Assembly: GCA_900752285.1 (NCBI GenBank)
Contig: CAADUW010000269.1
Location: 1-13,035 of the forward strand
Length of the DNA: 13,035 bases
DNA from: an uncultured Oscillospiraceae bacterium
GTDB taxonomy: Bacteria; Bacillota; Clostridia; Oscillospirales; Oscillospiraceae
Reading direction: 5' to 3'
The notes beneath the pieces were generated by a model. That model saw nothing but the letters and a program-made list of their open reading frames with translations. It was not told where the DNA came from and searched no databases. Positions 1 to 7,406 of the stretch are shown here, in pieces. Numbering within the stretch: the first letter of the stretch is position 1; each line of letters opens with the position of its first letter. A program made the translations under genes and the position numbers.

Positions 1-13
1 AATGACCGCCCGA

Positions 14-62
14 CCTATCCGGCGCAATGCGCAAACGCCGGATAGGAACGGCAAAATTTTTT
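14..62 (+). terminator. Terminator-like hairpin in the foreign left flank
   Basis: An 11-bp perfect stem (14-24 with 36-46, arms CCTATCCGGCG and CGCCGGATAGG) closes an 11-base loop. A run of six T lies at 57-62, ten bases past the stem, which is too far for a classical intrinsic terminator. It could instead be the subterminal hairpin of an inserted element, because the sequence to its right changes abruptly into the Maff2 gene. No gene could be assigned to bases 1-89. Confidence 0.35.
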
Positions 63-89
63 ACACTTCTACTACTTCTTTATCACACA

Positions 90-185
90 TCAGCAAAAAG
101 CCAGGGTATGAAGCAGCTCATGGCGGGCGGCGGCATCATCCTGCTGGGCACTACCCTGATCCCTCTGCTGAGCGGCCTGTTCTAA
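90..185 (+). pseudogene. 3' remnant of a Maff2-family mobile-element protein gene
   Basis: The frame ending at the TAA of 183-185 reads SAKSQGMKQLMAGGG followed by a hydrophobic stretch ending LIPLLSGLF. From memory this is the C-terminal half of Maff2, a small two-helix membrane protein normally encoded just upstream of the TrbL-like gene in Tn1549/CTn elements. The expected N-terminal half, with its first membrane helix and the GYGNDNPG-type turn, is missing. Upstream the same frame gives unrelated sequence with a run of leucines and no convincing start. The break falls at about 85-93, so the gene seems to have been cut by an insertion or rearrangement whose end occupies bases 1-89. If the insertion is a splicing intron, the gene could still be functional; no intron domain V was recognised. 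Confidence 0.6.
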
Positions 186-196
186 GGTAACGGCCT

Positions 197-1063
197 ATGG
201 ATTTTCTCACCGACTGGCTCACGGACTGGCTCAAAGAGCTGTTGATTGGCGGGATCATGGGGAACCTGGAGGGGCTCTTTGATTACGTCAATACCCAAGT
301 CGGAGAGATCGCGGTACAGGTGGGGACTACCCCGGCGGCGTGGAACGCCGGGGTATTTTCCCTCATCCGCCAGCTTTCCGAAACGGTGATTTTACCGATT
401 GCCGGGCTGGTACTGACCTTTGTTGCCACCTATGAGCTCATTCAGATGCTTTTGGAAAAGAACAATATGCACGAGTTTGACGTGGCGAATATCTATAAAT
501 GGATGTTCAAAACGGCTTGTGCCATCTTTATTCTCTCAAATACCTTTGACATTGTGATGGCCGTCTTTGACGTGTCGCAGACGGTGATTGCCCAGGCAGG
601 CGGTCTGATCCAGGGCTCCACGGACATCACGCCGGATATGATCACGGAACTGGAAACCACCCTGGAGGGGATGGACTTAGGGCCGCTTCTCGGACTATGG
701 CTCCAGTCCTCGATTATCGGCGTTACCATGTGGGCGCTGGGCATCGTCATTTTCGTTCTGGTCTACGGGAGGATGCTGGAAATCTATTTGCTCACCAGTT
801 TGGCCCCGATCCCTATGGCGACAATCTCCCACCGGGAAGTGGGACAGATGGGGCAGAACTATCTGCGTTCCCTCTTTGCCGTGGGCTTCCAGGGGATGCT
901 CATTCTGGTGTGCGTTGCAATCTATGCGGTGCTGATCCAGGGAATTGCCACGGGCGGAGATCCCATCGGGGCGATCTGGGGCACCGTGGGCTATACGGTT
1001 TTGCTCTGTTTCATGCTGTTCAAAACCGGGACAATAGCGCGCAGTATCTTTAGCGCGCATTGA
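197..1063 (+). CDS. TrbL/VirB6-like conjugal transfer membrane protein, CD1112-like
   Basis: A 288-residue polytopic membrane protein, probably the inner-membrane channel subunit (TrbL/VirB6-like) of the type IV secretion machine. After an N-terminal amphipathic part (MDFLTDWLTDW), hydrophobic segments lie near residues 62-84, 105-125, 171-193, 195-210, 226-250 and 258-280. The stretch LTSLAPIPMATISHREVGQMGQ (about 199-220) is the kind of conserved loop seen in this family. Its place directly after the Maff2 remnant and ahead of PrgI and VirB4 is the usual order in Tn1549/CTn elements. The ATG at 197 has only a weak AAGG ribosome binding site 11 bases after the Maff2 stop, so translation may depend on coupling to the upstream gene, which is broken here. 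Family assignment is from remembered sequence; the membrane role is well supported. Confidence 0.85.
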   Translation: MDFLTDWLTDWLKELLIGGIMGNLEGLFDYVNTQVGEIAVQVGTTPAAWNAGVFSLIRQLSETVILPIAGLVLTFVATYELIQMLLEKNNMHEFDVANIYKWMFKTACAIFILSNTFDIVMAVFDVSQTVIAQAGGLIQGSTDITPDMITELETTLEGMDLGPLLGLWLQSSIIGVTMWALGIVIFVLVYGRMLEIYLLTSLAPIPMATISHREVGQMGQNYLRSLFAVGFQGMLILVCVAIYAVLIQGIATGGDPIGAIWGTVGYTVLLCFMLFKTGTIARSIFSAH

Positions 1064-1077
1064 GAAAGGGGTGTTAT

Positions 1078-1329
1078 ATGCCGAGAAGATATGGGCCCGA
1101 TGGGACGCGCCTGTGGTATGGGAAAGCGCCGGAGGACTTTAACGAGGCCGATGTTGCCCGCTTCATGGCGGAAACGGAGGCCGTCTTGCAAAAGCGGGAA
1201 TTGCTGGGCGGCAGGGATGACGCAAAGACGATTGCACAGCAGTTAGCCGAGGGGCGGGCGCAGGCCGCCCGTGAGAACGCCGCCCGGCCCGCTCCGGCAA
1301 AGGGCAAGGAGGCCAGGGATGACCGATAA
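1078..1329 (+). CDS. Small conserved hypothetical protein of the transfer operon
   Basis: An 83-residue charged protein with no membrane segment. The N-terminus MPRRYGPDGTRLWYGKAPEDFNE is followed by a probably helical Ala/Glu/Arg-rich part and a basic tail. No known domain was recognised. The ATG at 1078 is preferred over the in-frame TTG at 1060 because AAAGGGGTG (1065-1073) sits at a suitable distance before it. The gene begins 14 bases after the TrbL-like gene and its end overlaps the start of the next gene (1319), which suggests translational coupling. Its place suggests an accessory role in transfer or in methyltransferase expression, but nothing in the sequence shows this. Confidence 0.65.
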   Translation: MPRRYGPDGTRLWYGKAPEDFNEADVARFMAETEAVLQKRELLGGRDDAKTIAQQLAEGRAQAARENAARPAPAKGKEARDDR

Positions 1330-2113
1330 GGGCACCTCTGGACAAAGTGTCCAGAAGCCCCCGGAACTCACGGAGGGGCTGTTCCTTATGGATGGCATCG
1401 AGGGCCTGCGCTCCCTGCCCCGCCATTCCGTGGATATGCTCTTGACCGATCCGCCCTATGGCACAACCCGGAACTTTTGGGATGTGCCCCTGCCGCTCCC
1501 GGAGCTGTGGGAGGCGGTGAAATGGGCGGTGAAGCCGGACGGCGCGATCCTGTTTTTCGCGCAGTGCCCCTATGACAAGGTGCTGGGGGCCTCCAACCTG
1601 CCTATGCTCCGCTATGAGTGGGTGTGGTACAAAAGCCGATGCACAGGTTTCCTCAACGCGAGGCGGGCCCCGCTGAAAAAGACGGAGAACATCCTGGTAT
1701 TCTATCAGAAGCTCCCCCTCTACAACCCGCAGTTTGAACAGGGCAAGCCCTACAAGCGGAGTCTGACGAACAACGGGGACAGCCCAAACTATGGAAAATT
1801 CGTCCGTACCACGGGCGGCTCGGAGGACGGCCTGCGCTTTCCGGGGAATGTGCTCACGTTCCCCACCGTCCAGCGCACCGTCCACCCCACGCAGAAGCCG
1901 GTGGCCCTGTGCGAGTATTTCATCAAGACCTACACTCGCCCCGGCGAGGTGGTAGCGGACATCTGCGTGGGCTCCGGCACAACGGCGGTGGCCGCCCTCA
2001 ATACGGGCCGCCGCTTCATCTGTTTTGAAACCGTCCCGGCCTACTATGCCGCCGCCAGCGAGCGCATCCGTGTGGCAGGTGCGGCGGTGGAGGCTGGGGA
2101 GAAAGGAGTGTAA
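1319..2113 (+). CDS. Site-specific DNA methyltransferase (N6-adenine/N4-cytosine type, DPPY)
   Basis: A 264-residue S-adenosylmethionine-dependent DNA methyltransferase of the N6_N4_Mtase type. The catalytic motif TDPPYGT is at residues 43-49, HPTQKPVAL at 189-197, and the cofactor-binding motif DICVGSGTT at 214-222. Catalytic motif before cofactor motif is the beta-class order. No restriction endonuclease gene lies nearby, so it is an orphan enzyme that probably masks recognition sites of the element against host restriction or marks its DNA. The ATG at 1319 follows AAGGAGG (1306-1312) by six bases and overlaps the previous gene by 11 bases. Residues 6-13 (TSGQSVQK) are encoded by a copy of the dispersed palindrome, so the N-terminal tail before about residue 18 looks like an addition. 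The recognition site cannot be read from the sequence. Confidence 0.9.
   Translation: MTDKGTSGQSVQKPPELTEGLFLMDGIEGLRSLPRHSVDMLLTDPPYGTTRNFWDVPLPLPELWEAVKWAVKPDGAILFFAQCPYDKVLGASNLPMLRYEWVWYKSRCTGFLNARRAPLKKTENILVFYQKLPLYNPQFEQGKPYKRSLTNNGDSPNYGKFVRTTGGSEDGLRFPGNVLTFPTVQRTVHPTQKPVALCEYFIKTYTRPGEVVADICVGSGTTAVAALNTGRRFICFETVPAYYAAASERIRVAGAAVEAGEKGV
1335..1357 (+). repeat. Dispersed palindrome, copy 1 (inside methyltransferase start)
   Basis: Left arm CCTCTGGACA, centre AAG, right arm TGTCCAGAAG: one mismatch in a 10-bp stem. It starts 16 bases into the methyltransferase gene and is read as TSGQSVQK. The preceding bases GGCA match the flank of copies 3 and 4. Confidence 0.85.
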
Positions 2114-2115
2114 TT

Positions 2116-2694
2116 ATCAGGAAATATTCTGTGATCTACGCCGATCCCCCCTGGCGGTATGCTCAAAAGGGCTTGCAGGGGGCGGCGGAAAAACACTACC
2201 CCACAATGGGGATTGACGAGTTATGCACGCTCCCGGTGGCGGATCTGGCGGCCCCGGACAGCGTGCTTTTTTTGTGGGCTACGTTCCCGCAGCTCCCGGA
2301 GGCCCTGCGGCTCATCAAGGCGTGGGGCTTCACTTACAAGAGCGTTGCTTTCGTCTGGCTAAAGAAAAACCGCAAGTCCGAGGGCTGGTTCTACGGCCTG
2401 GGCTTCTGGACGCGGGGCAACGCGGAAGTCTGCCTGCTGGCAACGCGGGGACACCCGAAACGGCAGGCGGCAAAAGTCCACCAGTTTATCATTTCCCCCA
2501 TCCAGGAGCACAGCCGCAAGCCGGAGGAGGCCCGTGATAAGATCGTGGCCCTCATGGGCGACGTGCCCAGGGTGGAGCTGTTTGCCAGACAGTCCCCGCC
2601 CGGCTGGAACGTGTGGGGGAACGAGGTGGAAAGCACGATCCCGGACTTCTGGACAAAGTGTCCAGAGGTGGCCGGGCCGGAAAGGAGTGAGTAA
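2116..2694 (+). CDS. MT-A70 family DNA methyltransferase (DPPW)
   Basis: A 192-residue protein of the MT-A70 adenine methyltransferase family. The catalytic motif ADPPW is at residues 9-13, and the family pattern LFLWAT, then AWGF near residue 70 and KKNRKSEGWFYGLGFWTRGNAE, follows. The family usually begins M-K/R-KYSVIYADPPW. That point corresponds here to ATC at 2116, seven bases after AAAGGAG (2102-2108); ATT at 2113 is the other option, and a GTG at 2131 would cut five residues before the catalytic motif and lacks a suitable ribosome binding site. The gene follows the first methyltransferase by two bases, so the two are surely co-transcribed. No restriction partner is present. Residues 178-185 (FWTKCPEV) come from palindrome copy 2, so the last 15 or so residues look appended. 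Confidence 0.87.
   Translation: MRKYSVIYADPPWRYAQKGLQGAAEKHYPTMGIDELCTLPVADLAAPDSVLFLWATFPQLPEALRLIKAWGFTYKSVAFVWLKKNRKSEGWFYGLGFWTRGNAEVCLLATRGHPKRQAAKVHQFIISPIQEHSRKPEEARDKIVALMGDVPRVELFARQSPPGWNVWGNEVESTIPDFWTKCPEVAGPERSE
2646..2668 (+). repeat. Dispersed palindrome, copy 2 (methyltransferase 3' end)
   Basis: Left arm CTTCTGGACA, centre AAG, right arm TGTCCAGAGG. The single difference is a G-U pair in RNA, so the 10-bp stem is fully paired as a transcript. It ends 26 bases before the last base of the MT-A70 stop codon and is read in a different frame (FWTKCPEV) from copies 1, 3 and 4. Confidence 0.85.
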
Positions 2695-2696
2695 AA

Positions 2697-3092
2697 ATTC
2701 CCTATGTAAATGTCCCCAACGACTTATCCAAAATCAAAACCAAACTTGCCTTTAACCTGACAAAGCGCCAGCTTGTGTGTTTCGGGATCGCGGCGGCGGT
2801 GGGCATCCCGTCCTACCTGTTGGCCCGGAGCGCCATCGGCAACACCGGGGCCATGTTCCTGATGATGGGGGTGGCGCTCCCGGCGTTCCTGCTGGCGATG
2901 TATGAAAAAGACGGGCTCCCCTTTGAAAAGGTGGTGCGGAACGTCCTGCGGGCAAAGTTCCTGCGGCCTGGGGTGAGGCCCTACCAGACAGAAAATATCT
3001 ATGCCCCGTTTACCCAGCGGGGCGCTGTGCGAAAGGAGGATGCGATTGCAGAACGCAAAAAGCCCAAAGCGCGGCCCCGGAAAGGCCGCTAA
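2697..3092 (+). CDS. PrgI-family conjugal transfer membrane protein
   Basis: A 131-residue small membrane protein of the PrgI family, which works with the VirB4 ATPase in Gram-positive conjugation (VirB3-like place in the complex). The pattern YVNVPNDLSKIKTKLAFNLT (residues 3-22) then TKRQLVCFG is typical. Two membrane helices lie near 28-45 and 50-69, with a basic cytoplasmic tail ending KARPRKGR. No ATG, GTG or TTG exists at the expected start; ATT at 2697, nine bases after AAAGGAG (2681-2687), fits the family start (M-x-YVxVP). Starting at GTG 2775 would delete the conserved N-terminus. The gene begins two bases after the MT-A70 stop and its end overlaps the VirB4 start by 47 bases. Confidence 0.85.
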   Translation: MPYVNVPNDLSKIKTKLAFNLTKRQLVCFGIAAAVGIPSYLLARSAIGNTGAMFLMMGVALPAFLLAMYEKDGLPFEKVVRNVLRAKFLRPGVRPYQTENIYAPFTQRGAVRKEDAIAERKKPKARPRKGR

Positions 3093-5409
3093 ACGGAAAG
3101 CGGCGCTCTCCGCCCAGCATACGATCCCCTATCTGGTGATGCACCCGGACGGGGTGTGCCAGCTCCCCGGCGGGCTCTACACAAAGACGGTGGAATATGA
3201 GGACATCAACTATTCCGTTGCGTCCACGGAGGATCAGACGGCGATTTTTGGCGGGTGGAGCTCGTTCCTCAACTACTTCGACAGCTCCCTGCCGTTCCAG
3301 CTCTCCTTTATCAACCGCCGCTCCCGTTCCCGGAGCAAGTACAAGGTAAACATTCCCTCGGCCCAGGATGACTATGACAGCATCCGGGCCGAGTTCACGG
3401 GGATGCTGAAAAACCAGATTGCCAAAAGCAACAACGGCATTGAGCGGTCAAAATATATCACCTTTGGCCTGCCCGCCGAGGGGATTGCGGAGGCCCGCCC
3501 CCGCCTGGAACGGGTGGAGGCCGATGTGACAGGCAACCTCAAACGGCTGGGCGTTCCCTCCGTCCCAATGGACGGGCAGGCGCGGCTGGCCTTGCTCCAC
3601 AGCCAGATGCACCCTGGCAACCGGGAGCCGTTCCGCTTCTCCTGGCAGGACATCCCCAAAACCGGGCTTGGCACAAAGGACTATATCGCGCCGGACAGCT
3701 TCGACTTCCGGCAGTCCCGGACGTTCCGCATCGGCCAATACTGGGGCGCGGCGTCCTACTTGCAAATTTTGGCGTCCGAGCTCTCTGACAAGCTCCTGGC
3801 GGAGATCCTGGAGCTGGATGCGGAAATGACCGTAACCATGCACATCCAGACGGTGGATCAGCTTAAAGCCATTAAGACCATCAAGGGCAAAATCTCCGAC
3901 ATCGGCAAAATGAAGGTGGAGGAACAGCGCAAGGCGGTGCGGGCCGGGTACGATCCCGACATCCTGCCCCCTGACCTCATTACGTTCAGCAAGGACGCGG
4001 CGGAGCTTCTGGCTGACCTGCAGTCCCGAAACGAGCGGATGTTCCTGCTCACGTTCACGGTGGTAAACCTTGCCCCCACCCGCCAGCGGCTGGAGAATGA
4101 CGTGTTCACGGTGGGCGGTATCGCACAGAAATATAACTGCACTTTGAAGCGGTTGGACTGGCAACAGGAGCAGGGCTTTGTTTCTTCCCTGGCCCTGGGC
4201 TATAACGAGGTGGAAATCCAGCGGGGCATGACTACCAGCTCCACGGCGATTTTCATTCCCTTTATGACCAGGGAGCTGCGGATGGCCGGGCCGTCCCTCT
4301 ACTACGGCATGAACGCTCTTTCCCACAACGTCATTATGGCGGATCGGAAAAAGCTGAAATCGGCCAACGGCCTGTATCTCGGCTCCACGGGCTCCGGCAA
4401 GAGCTTCGCTGCAAAGCGTGAGATCATCAACGTGTTTCTCGCTATCCCCAAAGACCGCATTATCATTGTCGATCCGATGGGGGAATATGCCCCGCTGGTG
4501 CGTAGGCTGGGCGGCCAGGTGGTGGAAATCGCGCCCGGCTCCCCCAACCATATCAACCCGATGGACATCCAGCTTGATCTGGACGATGACGAAAGCCCGC
4601 TTTCCATGAAAGCGGATTTTTTGTTGTCCCTGTGCGAGCTGGTGGTGGGCGGCAAGGACGGCCTGCAACCCATCGAAAAGACGGTGATTGACCGCTGTGT
4701 GCGGCTCATTTACCGGGACATGGCCCTGGGCCTGGGGGACGGCAAGCCGCCTTTGCTCCAGGACTTGTACGAGGAGCTTCTCAAACAGCCGGAGCCGGAG
4801 GCCCGCCGGGTGGCAACCGCCCTGGAGCTCTACTGTACGGGCTCCCTTAACCTGTTTAATCACCAGACCAACGTAAAACTGACGGCGCATATTGTCTGCA
4901 TCGTCCTCAAAGGGCTGGGAGAAAACCTCCGCAAGATCGCCATGCACGTTACCAACGACTTTGTAACTTCGGCAGTCAATGTGAATTTCCACAGCGGCGT
5001 TTCTACCTGGTGCTACTTTGACGAGTTCCACATCCTGCTCCGGGACGCGCTGACCGCCAGCTACTTTGTGGCGGTGTGGAAGATGCTCCGCAAAAAGGGC
5101 TGTGTGCCCTCAGCTTTAACGCAGAATGTCAAAGACCTTTTGGCCAGCCGGGAGATCGAGGCCATTCTGGACAACACCGACTTTATGATCCTGCTGTCCC
5201 AGGCCCAAAGTGACCGGGCGATTTTGGCGAAACAGCTCGGCATTTCCGAGCATCAGCTCTCCTACATCACCCACTCCAATTCCGGCGAGGGCCTGCTGTT
5301 CTATGGCGATGTGACCATCCCCTTTGTGGATCGGTTCCCCCGTGGGGAGATCTATAACCTGCTGACCACGCGCCCGGAGGACTTGAAGAATGAAGCGAAA
5401 ACCGAATAA
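3046..5409 (+). CDS. VirB4-like conjugal transfer ATPase
   Basis: A 787-residue cytoplasmic ATPase of the VirB4/TraE group, which powers assembly of the channel and substrate movement. The Walker A motif GSTGSGKS is at residues 446-453, IIIVDPMGEY follows at about 472-481, and the Walker B strand WCYFDEFHILL is at about 655-665 with D659 and E660. Length and motif spacing are normal, with no frameshift seen. TTG at 3046 is the preferred start, six bases after AAAGGAGG (3032-3039); the in-frame ATG at 3040 touches the ribosome binding site and is too close. The first 47 bases overlap the end of PrgI, and the last 20 overlap the next gene, so the three are translationally linked. Confidence 0.93.
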   Translation: MQNAKSPKRGPGKAAKRKAALSAQHTIPYLVMHPDGVCQLPGGLYTKTVEYEDINYSVASTEDQTAIFGGWSSFLNYFDSSLPFQLSFINRRSRSRSKYKVNIPSAQDDYDSIRAEFTGMLKNQIAKSNNGIERSKYITFGLPAEGIAEARPRLERVEADVTGNLKRLGVPSVPMDGQARLALLHSQMHPGNREPFRFSWQDIPKTGLGTKDYIAPDSFDFRQSRTFRIGQYWGAASYLQILASELSDKLLAEILELDAEMTVTMHIQTVDQLKAIKTIKGKISDIGKMKVEEQRKAVRAGYDPDILPPDLITFSKDAAELLADLQSRNERMFLLTFTVVNLAPTRQRLENDVFTVGGIAQKYNCTLKRLDWQQEQGFVSSLALGYNEVEIQRGMTTSSTAIFIPFMTRELRMAGPSLYYGMNALSHNVIMADRKKLKSANGLYLGSTGSGKSFAAKREIINVFLAIPKDRIIIVDPMGEYAPLVRRLGGQVVEIAPGSPNHINPMDIQLDLDDDESPLSMKADFLLSLCELVVGGKDGLQPIEKTVIDRCVRLIYRDMALGLGDGKPPLLQDLYEELLKQPEPEARRVATALELYCTGSLNLFNHQTNVKLTAHIVCIVLKGLGENLRKIAMHVTNDFVTSAVNVNFHSGVSTWCYFDEFHILLRDALTASYFVAVWKMLRKKGCVPSALTQNVKDLLASREIEAILDNTDFMILLSQAQSDRAILAKQLGISEHQLSYITHSNSGEGLLFYGDVTIPFVDRFPRGEIYNLLTTRPEDLKNEAKTE

Positions 5410-7141
5410 ACCCGAACAAGAGCCCAGGGAGCGCCCCGGCTCCTGGGAGGAGCCCGCCGATCCCGGCGGCGCTTCTTCCGGGGGCGCTGGGGGCAGCTCC
5501 CCAGGCGGTGCCGGGACAGAGGGCACTTCTGGACAAAGTGTCCACAAGTCAAAGTTTCGGCAGAAAAGCAAGCAGGAGCAGGCTGCCGCTTCTAAGCTCC
5601 GCATGGAAAAGCGCGGGGAAAAGCTGGAGGCGGCCAAAGACAAGCTGGCAAAACAGAAGCCCCCGAAAAAGCCAGGCCCCATCCGGCGGGTGGGCCGCGC
5701 CGCTGGCGGGGCCGCCCACGGTTTTGTGCATGGGAAGATTTATGAGAACGAGCAGGAAAACGTGGGCATCGAGGGGGCTCACCGCTCTGAGCTGGTGGGC
5801 GAGTCCGCCCTGCGGCATGGCTCCCGGTTTGTGAAGCGGAAAGTCCGGGAACACCCGGCAAAGGCCGTCCAGCGGGCCGAGTCCAAATATGTCAAGGCCA
5901 CGGCGGACTATCACTTCCGTATGGCCGCCCAGGAACACCCGGAAATGTCCGGCAACCCGGTTTCCCGGATGTGGCGCAAGCACCGCTTGAAAAAGCAGTA
6001 CCAGAAGCAGGTGCGGGAGGCGGTCAAGACCGGGGCGGCAGGCGCGGCGAAAAAGACAGCCGCCGCCACGGAAAAGGCCGGGGCAAAGGCGGTAGGCTTT
6101 GTGAAGCGGCATCCCGTGGGGGTGGTGCTGGCCCTGGCCTGTGTGCTCCTGCTCTTTATGATGCAGTCCTGTTCGTCCTCCCTGGTGACGCTTGGCAACG
6201 CCGGGGCGGGCGCGGTGGGCGCGACTACCTACCCATCCCAGGACGAGGAAATGCTGGCGGCGGAGGCGGCATACTGCGGCATGGAGGCGGAGCTCCAGGA
6301 CTACCTGGACAGCTACGAAAGCACCCATGACTATGACGAGTATCACTTCGACTTGGACAGCATTGAGCACGATCCCTATGTGCTGATCTCTATCCTGTCT
6401 GTGCTCCATGAGGGGGCATGGACGCTGGATCAGGTTGAGGGGACGCTGGAAAACCTCTTTGACCGCCAGTACATTCTCACCGAAGATGTGGTGGTTGAGG
6501 TGCGCTATCGGACGGAAAGCCGAACGGACAGCGAGGGCAACTCCTATACGGTAGAGGTGCCCTACAATTACTATATCTGTTATGTCACGCTGGAAAACCG
6601 CAACCTGTCCCATCTGCCCCTGGAAATGATGAACGAGGAGCAGATGTCCCGGTACTCCCTCTATATGTCCACCCTGGGAAACCGGCCTGACCTGTTCCCG
6701 GAGTCGGCCTATGTGGGGAAATACGTTACCAACCCGCCCGCCGGATATGACGTGCCGGGGGAATATCTGGACGATGAAACCTTTGCGGCCATGCTCACCG
6801 AGGCGGAGAAATACCTGGGCTATCCCTATGTGTGGGGCGGGAGCTCCCCAGCTACGTCCTTTGATTGCTCCGGCTTCGTGTCCTGGGTCATCAATCACAG
6901 CGGCTGGAATGTGGGCCGCCTGGGGGCCCAGGGGCTCTATAACATCTGCACCCCTACCAGCAATCCAAAGCCCGGCGATCTGGTGTTCTTTGTCGGCACC
7001 TATGACACGGCGGGCGTGTCCCACTGTGGCATCTATGTGGGGGACGGGATGATGATCCACTGTGGCGATCCCATCCAATATGCAAACTTAAATACAAGTT
7101 ACTGGCAATCCCATTTCTACGCCTACGGGCGTTTACCCTGA
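5390..7141 (+). CDS. NlpC/P60 peptidoglycan hydrolase of the transfer system (CD1108-like)
   Basis: A 583-residue membrane-anchored cell wall hydrolase. Residues 1-240 are highly basic and Ala/Gly/Pro-rich and should lie in the cytoplasm; one membrane helix follows (about 243-262, VVLALACVLLLFMM), then an acidic extracellular stalk. The C-terminal NlpC/P60 domain (about 470-583) has YPYVWGGSSP, catalytic Cys493 in FDCSGFVSW, His545 in SHCGIYVG and His557 in MIHCG. It would cut peptide bridges in peptidoglycan to let the channel through. The ATG at 5390 overlaps VirB4 by 20 bases, with GGAGG at 5376-5380. Residues 46-53 (TSGQSVHK) are encoded by palindrome copy 3 within a low-complexity Gly/Ser/Pro leader. 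Confidence 0.9.
   Translation: MKRKPNKPEQEPRERPGSWEEPADPGGASSGGAGGSSPGGAGTEGTSGQSVHKSKFRQKSKQEQAAASKLRMEKRGEKLEAAKDKLAKQKPPKKPGPIRRVGRAAGGAAHGFVHGKIYENEQENVGIEGAHRSELVGESALRHGSRFVKRKVREHPAKAVQRAESKYVKATADYHFRMAAQEHPEMSGNPVSRMWRKHRLKKQYQKQVREAVKTGAAGAAKKTAAATEKAGAKAVGFVKRHPVGVVLALACVLLLFMMQSCSSSLVTLGNAGAGAVGATTYPSQDEEMLAAEAAYCGMEAELQDYLDSYESTHDYDEYHFDLDSIEHDPYVLISILSVLHEGAWTLDQVEGTLENLFDRQYILTEDVVVEVRYRTESRTDSEGNSYTVEVPYNYYICYVTLENRNLSHLPLEMMNEEQMSRYSLYMSTLGNRPDLFPESAYVGKYVTNPPAGYDVPGEYLDDETFAAMLTEAEKYLGYPYVWGGSSPATSFDCSGFVSWVINHSGWNVGRLGAQGLYNICTPTSNPKPGDLVFFVGTYDTAGVSHCGIYVGDGMMIHCGDPIQYANLNTSYWQSHFYAYGRLP
5526..5548 (+). repeat. Dispersed palindrome, copy 3 (inside NlpC/P60 leader)
   Basis: Left arm CTTCTGGACA, centre AAG, right arm TGTCCACAAG: one mismatch (C for G). 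It is preceded by GGGCA as in copy 1 and read in the same frame, giving TSGQSVHK at residues 46-53. It sits 136 bases into the gene, outside any domain. Confidence 0.85.
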
Positions 7142-7154
7142 TAAGGAGGTATCT

Positions 7155-7406
7155 ATGGCGGTAAGCAAAAGCCAGAAAATCCAGGCCGAGATTGATAAGG
7201 TCAAGGCCAAAATCAGCGAACAGCAGGCCCGGCTCAAGGAGCTGGAAAAGAACAAGCAGGAGGCCGAAAACAGCGAGATCGTGGACATCGTGCGGGGCAT
7301 GAGCATTTCCCTGGAGGAGCTCCCCCTGGTGCTCCAGCGGCTCCGGAACGGCACTTCTGGACAAAGTGTCCAGAAGTCCGGGGACGGCGGAAAGGAGGAA
7401 AATTGA
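7155..7406 (+). CDS. DUF4315 family protein
   Basis: An 83-residue soluble protein. Residues 1-42 form a heptad-like, Lys/Glu/Gln-rich coiled coil (KIQAEIDKVKAKISEQQARL), followed by SEIVDIVRGMSISLEELPLVLQRL, the conserved end of the DUF4315 family found next to DUF4366 genes in CTn elements. The function of the family is not known; a coiled-coil scaffold or regulator of the channel is a guess. The ATG at 7155 has a strong AAGGAGG (7143-7149) 13 bases after the NlpC/P60 stop. The C-terminal tail (residues 67-75, TSGQSVQKS) is encoded by palindrome copy 4 and lies after the family core. The stop overlaps the TTG start of the next gene. Confidence 0.82.
   Translation: MAVSKSQKIQAEIDKVKAKISEQQARLKELEKNKQEAENSEIVDIVRGMSISLEELPLVLQRLRNGTSGQSVQKSGDGGKEEN
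7353..7377 (+). repeat. Dispersed palindrome, copy 4 (DUF4315 3' end)
   Basis: A perfect 11-bp inverted repeat (arms ACTTCTGGACA and TGTCCAGAAGT) around AAG. Flank GGC upstream as in copies 1 and 3, and the same reading frame (TSGQSVQK). It lies 29 bases before the end of the DUF4315 gene and just ahead of the ribosome binding site of the next gene. Confidence 0.9.

Noticed and set aside
14..46. Group II intron domain V as explanation for the left-edge hairpin
   Set aside because: The stem is uninterrupted, the loop is 11 bases and there is neither the AGC triad nor a GAAA-type tetraloop, so the domain V signature is absent.
328..359. A 10-bp hairpin followed by TTTT inside the TrbL-like gene resembling an intrinsic terminator
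   Set aside because: It lies in the middle of an intact reading frame, has an eight-base loop and a T-run broken by A and C, and codes for ordinary family sequence (TTPAAWNAGV). A GC-rich gene can give this by chance.
3448..5031. Long minus-strand open frame of 527 codons opposite VirB4
   Set aside because: It is a shadow of a highly conserved GC-rich plus-strand gene, has no ribosome binding site or recognisable domain and is rich in His, Arg and Gly as such shadows usually are.
5549..7078. Long minus-strand open frame of 509 codons opposite the NlpC/P60 gene
   Set aside because: It mirrors the codon bias of the plus-strand gene; the product shows no domain and no translation signal.
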